Source: Haloarchaeobius amylolyticus
GTDB taxonomy: Archaea; Halobacteriota; Halobacteria; Halobacteriales; Natrialbaceae
NCBI RefSeq assembly: GCF_026616195.1
Contig: NZ_JANHDH010000002.1
Span: 558,001 to 622,000, forward strand
DNA length: 64,000 nt
Direction of reading: 5' to 3'
The translations under genes were made by a program, and so were the position numbers. Positions 18,007 to 25,189 of this stretch are shown here, in pieces. The notes below the pieces were generated by a model. The model made no database searches and had not been told where the DNA came from. It saw nothing but the letters and a program-made list of their open reading frames with translations. Within the stretch, counting starts at the first letter, position 1, and every line of letters starts with the position of its first letter.

Positions 18007-18067
18007 ACGGGTTCCTGTCCCCGTCTTTCTCCTGCCCGTATCTTCCTATTCCTGTTTCCATCGCCGT

Positions 18068-18079
18068 TGGAAATTTCCA
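18068..18079. promoter_or_regulatory. Palindrome upstream of the lipase-like gene
   Basis: TGGAAATTTCCA is a perfect 12-bp palindrome. It ends about 10 bp before the TATA-like ACCTTTACC (centred near 18092) and 60 nt after the metG stop. The position just upstream of TBP suits an operator. It could alternatively be part of the metG termination region. Confidence 0.35.
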
Positions 18080-18119
18080 CCGGCCAACCTTTACCAGCCA
18101 CCCGCCGGTGCGTGCAGTC

Positions 18120-18998
18120 GTGACATCCGACAAGGACGGTCTCGGCAGGCGCAGCGCACTCAAGGGACTCGCGACGACCGGGCTGGCACTCGGCGGCCTC
18201 TCCGGCCTCGCCGCGGCCGGCGGCAGCGACGGCGACTACGAGGCGCCCGCGGACTACCCCCTCATCTCGACCCGCGGGCACTTCGACGACGACGGGAACC
18301 TCACGAGCAGTGGGACGACCTACAACTACTACGGCGAGGGCGACTGGGCGAAGTACACCGAGTCCTGGCACGACCAGATCATCGTCTTCGTCCACGGCTG
18401 GAACCAGGACGACTCGCAGGACCAGGACATCGACGGGGCCTACACCTGCGAACTCGCGCTGGAGCAGAACGACGTCTACCAGACGAACGTGGGCTACTCC
18501 TGGGACTCCGACCGCGGCTGGTGGACGGCGGTCGACATCGCCAAGCAGAACGGGCCGAAACTGGCGAACTGGATCGCGAACTGGACCAGCAACGGTGGCG
18601 ACCCCATCCGCCTCGTGGGACACTCGCTGGGCGCACAGGTCGTCGCCAGCGCGCTGAACAACCTCCACGCCTGGGGCTACTACAACGCCGTCGAGACGGC
18701 GTCGCTCGTCGGCGGCGCCATCCCGGACCAGACCGTCTCGACGGAGGACCTGTACGGCGATGCCATCGAGTACGCGGCGTATAGCTTCGGGAACTTCTAC
18801 AACCGCGAGGACGACGTACTGGACTGGGCGTACAGCTCGGCCGAGTGGGACACCGCCGTCGGCGAACAGGGCATCCAGGATGGGCTCGCGGCCCCGTACA
18901 ACTACCAGGAACTCGACGTCACACAGCAGGTGCCGGACCACGGCTCGTACTACGAACCGGGCGACGGCTGCATGCCGGAGGTCGTGGCGTCGTGGTAG
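18120..18998 (+). CDS. Tat-exported alpha/beta hydrolase (lipase/esterase-like)
   Basis: A 292-residue exported protein: GRRSALKGLATTGLALGGLSGLAAAGG is a Tat signal with little room before the twin arginines. The catalytic domain shows the oxyanion strand IIVFVHGWNQDD and the nucleophile elbow GHSLGAQV. Acid and His candidates lie in the C-terminal third, where PDHGSYYEPG contains a likely His. The HGWN form is like DUF900/lipase-class hydrolases. The GTG at 18120 is preferred to that at 18108 because the TATA element is 28 nt upstream of it. The substrate is probably a lipid or ester outside the cell (inference). Confidence 0.8.
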   Translation: MTSDKDGLGRRSALKGLATTGLALGGLSGLAAAGGSDGDYEAPADYPLISTRGHFDDDGNLTSSGTTYNYYGEGDWAKYTESWHDQIIVFVHGWNQDDSQDQDIDGAYTCELALEQNDVYQTNVGYSWDSDRGWWTAVDIAKQNGPKLANWIANWTSNGGDPIRLVGHSLGAQVVASALNNLHAWGYYNAVETASLVGGAIPDQTVSTEDLYGDAIEYAAYSFGNFYNREDDVLDWAYSSAEWDTAVGEQGIQDGLAAPYNYQELDVTQQVPDHGSYYEPGDGCMPEVVASW

Positions 18999-19022
18999 CC
19001 GCGAGCGACCGCCGGGCGAGCG

Positions 19023-19310
19023 TCACATATCGGTGACGAGTTCGGCGAAGTCGTCGGTCGGTACCACCTCCATCGTCTGCATGTCGAGGCCGTGACGCTC
19101 CATCGCGAGCGCCACCTTGAACGCCTCGTCCCGCCCGGCGGCGTCGAAGATGACGATGAAGTCGTAGTCGCCCAGGACCGCGTAGGTGTCCTTGAGTTCC
19201 GCGTCGAAGTCCTCGATCTCGGTGTGTATCTCGCCCCAGAGCGTCGCGAGTTCCTGCACGTTGTTGACGTCTCGTTCACGGACGCTGACGAGGGAGGTGT
19301 ACGTACCCAT
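19023..19310 (-). CDS. GYD domain protein
   Basis: A 95-residue protein with the defining VLGDYDFIVIFDA segment and the ferredoxin-like alpha/beta pattern of the GYD family (PF08734). These are small proteins related to Lrp ligand-binding domains. No function is known. It is divergent from pyruvate kinase, and the 121-bp gap between them contains the pyk operator. Co-regulation with central metabolism is possible. Confidence 0.85.
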   Translation of the reverse strand: MGTYTSLVSVRERDVNNVQELATLWGEIHTEIEDFDAELKDTYAVLGDYDFIVIFDAAGRDEAFKVALAMERHGLDMQTMEVVPTDDFAELVTDM

Positions 19311-19374
19311 GCCCCGGCCTACTCACCCGCCGACGGAAAGGGTGCGGCCTGATTACCGAGGGCTAGTGGAAGGG

Positions 19375-19406
19375 TACTCGAAACCGAGTAAAACACCGGG
19401 GTTTTT
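19375..19406 (+). promoter_or_regulatory. TrmB-type operator and TATA element of pyk
   Basis: TACTCG-AAAC-CGAGTA (19375-19390) is a perfect 6-bp palindrome and an exact TACT-N7-GAGTA match to the TrmB consensus as I recall it from Halobacterium. The TATA-like GGTTTTTG (about 19400-19406) follows 10 bp later and lies 28 nt before the pyk ATG. A factor bound here would sit next to TFB and TBP. Confidence 0.62.
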
Positions 19407-19431
19407 GCCGACCTCCAGCGTACACCGCCAC

Positions 19432-21186
19432 ATGAGAAACGCCAAGATCGTCTGTACACTCGGGCCAGCGACCGACACGGTCGGGCGCATCCGGGCACTG
19501 GCGGACGCCGGGATGTCGGTCGCGCGCATCAACTCCAGTCACGGCGACGAGGAGAGTCGCGCGCAGATCGCCGACCGCATCCGCCAGGTGGACAAGGAGA
19601 CGGAGCAACCCCTCGCGACGATGGTCGACCTGCAGGGACCGGAGGTACGCACCGCCCCCCTCGACGAGCCCATCCAGCTCGAGGCGGGCACGACCGTCCG
19701 GTTCTACGAGGGGGACGAGGCCACGCCCGACGAGATCGGGCTCTCCTACGACATCTCCTCGGTCTCGCCGGGCGACAGCATCCTGCTCGACGACGGCCGC
19801 ATCGAATCGACCGTCGAGCGTGTCGACGGCTCCGACGTCTACGCCACGCTGGAGACGGGTGGCGAACTCGGCGGGCGCAAGGGCGTGAACATGCCCGGCG
19901 TCGACCTCGACATCGACGTGGTGACCGAGAAGGACCGGACGGACCTGCAACTCGCCGCCGAGAAGGAGGTCGACTTCGTCGCGGCTAGCTTCGTCCGGAG
20001 CGCCGCGGACGTCATCCACGTCAACGAGGTCCTGGAGGAGTACGGCGCGGACATCCCCATCGTCTCGAAGATCGAGCGGGCCGGCGCCGTCGAGAACCTG
20101 GAGGAGATCATCGACGCCTCCTACGGCATCATGGTCGCCCGCGGCGACCTCGGCGTCGAGTGCCCGATGGAGGACGTGCCGATGATCCAGAAGCGCATCA
20201 TCCGCCGCTGCCGCGAGACCGGAACGCCGGTCATCACGGCGACCGAGATGCTCGACTCGATGATCCACGAGCGCCGCCCGACCCGCGCGGAGGCCTCCGA
20301 CGTGGCGAACGCGGTGCTCGACGGGACCGACGCCGTGATGCTCTCGGCGGAGACCGCCGTCGGCGACCACCCGGTCCGCGTCGTCGAGGCGATGGACCGC
20401 ATCGTCCGGCAGGTCGAGGAGAGCGAGGAGTACGCCGAGACGCGCGAACAGCGCGTCCCGCCGGCCAGCGACTCCCGCACCGACGCGATCGCCCGGTCCG
20501 CGCGCTACCTCGCCCGCGACATCGGGGCCAGCGCGGTCGTGGCGGCGTCCGAGTCCGGGTACACGGCCCTGAAGACCGCGAAGTACCGCCCCGGCGTCCC
20601 CGTGGTCGCGACGACGCCGACCGACCGCGTCCGGCGCCAGCTCGCGCTCTCGTGGGGTGTCAACGCCCAGTACGCACCCTTCGACCAGGACGGCGTCGAC
20701 GCCGTCATCCAGAACGCGGTGCAGGCCGCCCTCGACGCGGGCGTCGCCGAGAGCGGCGACACGGTCGTCGTCCTCTCCGGCATGATGACCGAACTGGAGG
20801 GCGCCCAGACGACGAACATGCTGAAGGTCCACGTCGCCGCCGAGACCATCTCGACCGGCCGCGGCGTCGTCTCCGGCTACGTCTCCGGCCCGGTCCGGCA
20901 CGTCGACGACGGCGACCTGACCGACGTGCCGGAGGGCACCATCGTCACGCTCGGCCCGGACTTCGACGCGGAGTTCGACGGCGACGTCTCGAAGCTCGCC
21001 GGTATCGTCGACGCGCGCCCCGGCATGACGGGCTACCCCGCCATGATCGCCCGCGAGGTCGGCATCCCGATGGTCTCCGGCGCCGACCTGTCGTCGGTCG
21101 CGGACGGCGCGACGGTCACCATCGACGCCGAGCGCGGCGTCGTCTACGACGGGGCCATCCGCAGCCGCGAGGACACCCGTCGGTGA
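19432..21186 (+). CDS. pyk: Pyruvate kinase with C-terminal PEP-utiliser-like domain
   Basis: A 584-residue pyruvate kinase: PEP + ADP to pyruvate + ATP. AKIVCTLGPATDT, ARINSSHGD, the signature VSKIERAGAVENLEEI with the catalytic Lys, MVARGDLGVE and MLSAETAVGDHPV are all present. The last 110 residues form a PEP-utilising mobile-type domain, a known C-terminal extension. Here the usual GMTSHAA becomes GMTGYPA, so the phosphohistidine is a tyrosine (about residue 535). It is leaderless by TATA spacing and has a TrmB-type operator upstream. Confidence 0.95.
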   Translation: MRNAKIVCTLGPATDTVGRIRALADAGMSVARINSSHGDEESRAQIADRIRQVDKETEQPLATMVDLQGPEVRTAPLDEPIQLEAGTTVRFYEGDEATPDEIGLSYDISSVSPGDSILLDDGRIESTVERVDGSDVYATLETGGELGGRKGVNMPGVDLDIDVVTEKDRTDLQLAAEKEVDFVAASFVRSAADVIHVNEVLEEYGADIPIVSKIERAGAVENLEEIIDASYGIMVARGDLGVECPMEDVPMIQKRIIRRCRETGTPVITATEMLDSMIHERRPTRAEASDVANAVLDGTDAVMLSAETAVGDHPVRVVEAMDRIVRQVEESEEYAETREQRVPPASDSRTDAIARSARYLARDIGASAVVAASESGYTALKTAKYRPGVPVVATTPTDRVRRQLALSWGVNAQYAPFDQDGVDAVIQNAVQAALDAGVAESGDTVVVLSGMMTELEGAQTTNMLKVHVAAETISTGRGVVSGYVSGPVRHVDDGDLTDVPEGTIVTLGPDFDAEFDGDVSKLAGIVDARPGMTGYPAMIAREVGIPMVSGADLSSVADGATVTIDAERGVVYDGAIRSREDTRR

Positions 21187-21224
21187 CCCGTCCGGTTTAG
21201 TAGTCCGAGCGCGTATACACTCCC

Positions 21225-21452
21225 GTGACAGACGACACCGCCGACGACCAGTACCGCTTCAGCCTCGAGGACCTCGAGGACGACGAGGCGGAGACTGACC
21301 GTCACGAGGCCCGTGCCGTCGAGATGGGCCAGTACGACCCCGACGAGGTCATCGAATCCGGCTCCATCGACGGCGAGAACGCGCTGTTCGTCGCCCTCGG
21401 CGTGCTCGCCATGGTGGCGTTCTTCGTCCACGTGGTGACGCTGCTGGGGTGA
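21225..21452 (+). CDS. Small acidic protein with C-terminal TM helix
   Basis: A 75-residue protein from a GTG start (TATA-like GGTTTAGTAG lies 29 nt upstream). The first 50 residues are highly acidic (YRFSLEDLEDDEAETDRHE, MGQYDPDEVIESGSIDGENA) and the last 22 form one hydrophobic helix ending VVTLLG. It is a tail-anchored or single-pass protein of unknown role, of a type conserved in haloarchaea. It follows pyk by 38 nt. Confidence 0.7.
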   Translation: MTDDTADDQYRFSLEDLEDDEAETDRHEARAVEMGQYDPDEVIESGSIDGENALFVALGVLAMVAFFVHVVTLLG

Positions 21453-21539
21453 CCAGGCACCTCCCCACGGGCGAACACGTATCGTACCGGTACCGACCGC
21501 CTGCAAAATTTTAATCAGCCCTGGCCCTAACCGACCCAC

Positions 21540-22097
21540 ATGGCACCGTTACTCGACGTCGACCTGTTGCCCTTGCTCCTGTTCCTCGCCGGAACGGGAC
21601 TGATGATAGCGGAGGCGCTCGTCCCCGGTGCGCACTTCATCGTCATCGGTGTCGCGCTCTTCATCGCCGGCCTGGTCGGGATGCTGTTCACCCCGCTCGG
21701 GACCCCCGTCGCGCTGGCGGCGATGGTGCTCGCCGTCGGCCTGCTCACGTTCTACGTCTACCGCGAGTTCGACTTCTACGAGGGAACCGACCGCGGCCAG
21801 ACGAGCAGTTCGAACGACCTGCGGGGCGCGACCGCCCGCGTCACCGAGACCGTCACCTCGACCAGCGGCCGCGTCCGCCTGCTCGACCAGGGTGGGTTCG
21901 ACCCGAACTACACCGCCCGCAGCGAGTGGGGCGACGAGATACCCGAGGGCAGCGAGGTCGTCGTGACCGACCCCGGCGGCGGCAACGTCCTGACGGTCGC
22001 GCCGACGGAGACCGAGGACGACATCGACCGCGAACTCCGCCGAGAGCGCGAACGGCAAGAGCGCGAGCAGGAAGAGGACGAGACCGAGACAGCGTAA
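21540..22097 (+). CDS. NfeD family membrane protein
   Basis: A 185-residue NfeD protein with three or four hydrophobic segments at residues 5-75 and a C-terminal OB-fold domain (LRGATARVTETVTSTSGRVRL, EIPEGSEVVVTDPGGGNVLTV), ending in an acidic-basic charged tail. NfeD proteins partner SPFH/stomatin proteins in membrane microdomains, and the next gene is an SPFH protein. TATA-like ATTTTAATC lies 29 nt before the ATG. Confidence 0.88.
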   Translation: MAPLLDVDLLPLLLFLAGTGLMIAEALVPGAHFIVIGVALFIAGLVGMLFTPLGTPVALAAMVLAVGLLTFYVYREFDFYEGTDRGQTSSSNDLRGATARVTETVTSTSGRVRLLDQGGFDPNYTARSEWGDEIPEGSEVVVTDPGGGNVLTVAPTETEDDIDRELRRERERQEREQEEDETETA

Positions 22098-22160
22098 TCG
22101 GGCAGACAAATCAACTCTGCAACAGGAAGGCTTTTGTAATCTGGTTCCCCGGATGATATT

Positions 22161-23366
22161 ATGGAGCCACTTCCACTACAAGGGGCAGCGACCTTCGGGT
22201 TCGTGGCTGCGATTATCGGGATACTGATAATCGTGGCGCTGGCCTCCGCGGTGAAGATCGTGCAACCGACCGAGAAGCGCACGCTCACCGTCCTCGGCCA
22301 GTACCGCGGTCTCCTCGAACCCGGGTTCCACCTGGTCCCCCCGTTCGTGTCGAGCACGCAGAGCTTCGACATGCGGACGCAGACGCTCGACGTCCCGCCC
22401 CAGGAAGCTATCACCCGCGACAACTCCCCGGTCGTCGCGGACGCCATCGTCTACATCCGCGTGATGGACGCGAAGAAGGCGTTCCTCGAGGTCGACGACT
22501 ACGAGAACGCCGTCCGCAACCTCTCGCAGACGACCCTCCGCGCCGTCATCGGCGACATGGAGCTCGACGATACCCTCAACAAGCGCCAGGAGATCAACGC
22601 GCGCATCCGCGAGGAACTCGACGAACCCACCGACGAGTGGGGTGTCCGGGTCGAGTCTGTCGAGGTCCGCGAGGTCAACCCCTCGAAGGACGTCCAGCAG
22701 GCGATGGAGCAACAGACCTCCGCCGAGCGCCGTCGCCGCGCGATGATCCTCGAGGCGCAGGGTGAACGCCGCAGCGCCGTCGAGCAGGCCCAGGGTGAGA
22801 AGCAGTCCAACATCATCCGGGCGCAGGGTGAGAAGCAGAGCCAGATCCTCGAAGCGCAGGGTGACGCCATCTCGACGGTCCTGCGCGCGAAGTCCGCCGA
22901 GTCGATGGGCGAGCGCGCCGTCATCGACAAGGGCATGGAGACGCTCGCGGAGATCGGTACCTCCGACTCCACGACGTTCGTCCTGCCCCAGGAACTCTCC
23001 TCGATGCTCGGCCGCTACGGCAAGCACCTGACCGGCAGCGATATCAAGGAGAGCGAGGCCGCCCTCGACAGCAAGGACTTCGACAACGAGACCCGGGAGA
23101 TGCTCGGGCTCGACGACATCGAGGACATCATCGGCGCCATCGACGAGGAGGCCGAACTCGACACCGAGAAGATGGAGAAGCAGGCCGAGGCCGTCAAGAT
23201 GGGCGACGACCCCACGGACATCAAGGACCCCGACGAGGTCATCCAGGAGGCCGACGACGAGATCGCCGGCGGGGACTACGACGTGAGCGACGACATGTCC
23301 GACTCGTTCACCAGCGCCGAGAAGAAGATGGAGGACAAGGAGAAGGAGACCGAGACCGAGAAGTAG
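22161..23366 (+). CDS. SPFH/Band 7 (stomatin-like) protein
   Basis: A 401-residue protein with one N-terminal TM helix (GFVAAIIGILIIVALASAV), an SPFH domain from about residue 38 (TEKRTLTVLGQYRGLLEPGFHLV, FDMRTQTLDVPPQEAITRDN), and an Ala/Gln/Glu coiled coil with an AQGE motif repeated four times (EAQGERRS, QAQGEKQS, RAQGEKQS, EAQGDAIS). The long acidic tail beyond residue 300 (DEVIQEADDEIAGGDYDVSDDM) is not part of standard stomatins. It forms oligomeric membrane scaffolds with NfeD. GCTTTTGTAAT 27 nt upstream gives it its own leaderless promoter. Confidence 0.9.
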   Translation: MEPLPLQGAATFGFVAAIIGILIIVALASAVKIVQPTEKRTLTVLGQYRGLLEPGFHLVPPFVSSTQSFDMRTQTLDVPPQEAITRDNSPVVADAIVYIRVMDAKKAFLEVDDYENAVRNLSQTTLRAVIGDMELDDTLNKRQEINARIREELDEPTDEWGVRVESVEVREVNPSKDVQQAMEQQTSAERRRRAMILEAQGERRSAVEQAQGEKQSNIIRAQGEKQSQILEAQGDAISTVLRAKSAESMGERAVIDKGMETLAEIGTSDSTTFVLPQELSSMLGRYGKHLTGSDIKESEAALDSKDFDNETREMLGLDDIEDIIGAIDEEAELDTEKMEKQAEAVKMGDDPTDIKDPDEVIQEADDEIAGGDYDVSDDMSDSFTSAEKKMEDKEKETETEK

Positions 23367-23409
23367 CGAAGGCGTTTTACCGCTGGGGAAGTATAGAAAG
23401 AAACGAACA

Positions 23410-24021
23410 ATGGGCGAACGCGGGGAGGTCGACGAGCAGAAACGCGCCACGTTACGGCGCTTCGCCGCGGTCGGTGCGGCGAGCCCGTTCGCTCGTTTTA
23501 CGGACGACGACGACACCGGCGAGAGCGACGTGCGCGACGCCATCGCCGGCTACCTCGCCGCGACGCCCGGCGCCCACTTCTCGAAGCTCCGTGACGACCT
23601 GCAACTCGGCACGGGGGAGACCCAGCACCACCTGCGTCGGCTGGTCGACGGCGGCGCGGTCGAGGTCCACCGCGACGGCGACTACAAGCGCCTCTACCCC
23701 GCCACGCAGTTCTCCGAGTTCGAGAAGACCGCCCTCGGCTACCTGCGTCGGGACACGCCCCGCGGGATGCTCGTCGAACTCCTGCGCGACCCCGACGCCA
23801 CCGGCTCCGCCCTCGCGGAGGCACTGGGCGTCTCGCGTCCGACCGTGAGCAAGTACGCGAAGGAACTGGAGGCCGCCGGCCTGCTCTCGCGCGAGGACGG
23901 CTACCGGGTCGAGCGCCCCGAGACGGTGCTGTTGCTCGTGGTTCGCTACGCGGACTCCTTCGACGCCAACGCGGCACGGCTCGCCGGAGAGGCGGACGAA
24001 CTGGTCACGTTCGGGCGCTGA
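23410..24021 (+). CDS. Double winged-helix transcriptional regulator
   Basis: A 203-residue DNA-binding protein with two wHTH units. The first is about residues 42-95 (AGYLAATPGAHFSKLRDDLQLGTGETQHHLRRLVDGGAVEV). The second is about 108-165 (RGMLVELLRDPDATGSALAEALGVSRPTVSKYAKELEAAGLL). The arrangement is common in haloarchaeal MarR/ArsR-like regulators. No ligand domain is visible. The target may be the neighbouring NfeD/SPFH genes, but nothing in the sequence proves it. Confidence 0.83.
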   Translation: MGERGEVDEQKRATLRRFAAVGAASPFARFTDDDDTGESDVRDAIAGYLAATPGAHFSKLRDDLQLGTGETQHHLRRLVDGGAVEVHRDGDYKRLYPATQFSEFEKTALGYLRRDTPRGMLVELLRDPDATGSALAEALGVSRPTVSKYAKELEAAGLLSREDGYRVERPETVLLLVVRYADSFDANAARLAGEADELVTFGR

Positions 24022-24071
24022 CGACGGGTCGCAGAAAACGGGTCGAGAAAACGGATCGCGGAAAACGTTTC

Positions 24072-24578
24072 TCAGGCGTTCGGAACCGTGAGCTCACGCT
24101 CTGGCGGTTCGTCGTCGGGTGCCTCTGCGTCTGCGAGGTCGAGGGTGCCGAGCGGGTCGACACCGTCGAGCAGGCTCTCGAGATACGATTGCACGGTCAC
24201 GTGCTCGCCGTCTGCGACCGTGCAGGGAAGTACCGCCGCGAGCTCGTCGTCCTGTCGGACCGCGAGACAGATACACGGCGTGCGGAGCCGCTCCGTGGTC
24301 TCGCCGGTGAACAGGTTGTCGTCGCGCCGGGTGACGAACGACTGGTCGATGCGGACGTCCTCGGCCGCCGCCCAGTCGCGGAAGCGCTCGTAGTGGCGCG
24401 AGGTGGTCGTCGAGCGGTCAGCGCGGACCGCGCTTGGCCAGGTGTGCACGTCGTACGACGCCACGAGACCGTCGTCCCGGAGGTCCCGGACGGTTTCGAG
24501 CACCGTCTCTTGCGGAGCGGAGACTGGTGCGTAGGCGCGCAGGTAGACGTCGATGGTCAGTGGTGGGTATGCGGTCAT
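24072..24578 (-). CDS. Conserved haloarchaeal protein, unknown function
   Basis: A 168-residue soluble protein with the pattern IDVYLRAYAPVSAPQETVLE and SYDVHTWPSAV, then TERLRTPCICLAVRQDDELAAVLPC, ending in an acidic tail. It resembles haloarchaeal proteins annotated as HTH-domain or DUF proteins, but I see no confident helix-turn-helix. CPxC-like metal binding is not evident (single CIC). An AT-rich TTTAATAATG about 33 nt upstream on the minus strand could be its TATA element. Confidence 0.65.
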   Translation of the reverse strand: MTAYPPLTIDVYLRAYAPVSAPQETVLETVRDLRDDGLVASYDVHTWPSAVRADRSTTTSRHYERFRDWAAAEDVRIDQSFVTRRDDNLFTGETTERLRTPCICLAVRQDDELAAVLPCTVADGEHVTVQSYLESLLDGVDPLGTLDLADAEAPDDEPPERELTVPNA

Positions 24579-24729
24579 CCTTCCCCCACAGGAACCTTAA
24601 TCATTGTTCATTATTAAACTAGCCCTTCCACGGCAACATCTGCCAGCGACGCTGGTGGGTGGTGGGGCTGTGGGGTGCGCACCGTCGGAGAGCCCCGACG
24701 GGCGCGGGATGACAGGACAGGATGGGGCC

Positions 24730-24748
24730 GACGCGACGGGGTCGCGTC
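24730..24748. terminator. GC hairpin downstream of the small wHTH gene
   Basis: GACGCGAC-GGG-GTCGCGTC is a perfect 8-bp stem with a 3-nt loop, 24-42 nt past the stop of the minus-strand gene at 24772. No T-run follows, so it would be a structural rather than T-tract terminator. The function is uncertain. The rest of 24579-24771 holds the upstream gene's AT-rich promoter and nothing else I can name. Confidence 0.3.
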
Positions 24749-24771
24749 AGCGGGGACACGCGACAGCCGGT

Positions 24772-25011
24772 CTAGACCGAGACCTTCCAGGTGGTCGAGG
24801 AGGAGTAGCCCCACTTCTCGACGTCGACGTCGAAGTCGCCGCGCTGGATGGCGGTCATGTTGGTGCCGACCTCCTTGGCGGTCATGCCGAGGTCGTCGCC
24901 GATGAGCCGGGACTTGAAGTACGTCTTGGTCTGGGCCTCCTCGCGCAGGTACGAGAGGATCCGCCGTTGTTTCTCGGACAGGTCGAGGGCGGCTGCGGAA
25001 CTGGTGCTCAT
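24772..25011 (-). CDS. Small winged-helix-like conserved protein (DUF7123-like)
   Basis: A 79-residue protein: LDLSEKQRRILSYLREEAQTKTYFKSRLIGDDLGMTAKEVGTNM reads as a compact winged helix with a recognition helix at GMTAKEVGTNM, then a short basic/aromatic wing ending WGYSSSTTWKVSV. It is a family widely kept in haloarchaea with no assigned role. The ATG at 25011 is chosen because CCCTAAGAG lies about 26 nt upstream. It is divergent from the glycosyltransferase-flippase gene. Confidence 0.75.
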   Translation of the reverse strand: MSTSSAAALDLSEKQRRILSYLREEAQTKTYFKSRLIGDDLGMTAKEVGTNMTAIQRGDFDVDVEKWGYSSSTTWKVSV

Positions 25012-25189
25012 ACCTACAGGGATGGGACGTGTTCTCTTAGGGGGTTTGGTACAGGGAGTTAATCGGCCGCTGTCTTGCGATTTACAGGGGTCCAAAGACC
25101 CGGGTGGAACGTTCTGCAACACTTCTTGGTACGGGTGGTTAACACAACGTTCAGAAGCTACTTACCTGCGGATGGCTCAATTGGTGGCA

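Noticed and set aside
22740-22880. Short DNA repeats (GCGCAGGGTGA) as a CRISPR-like array
   Set aside because: They encode the AQGE coiled-coil repeats of the SPFH protein and have no spacers.
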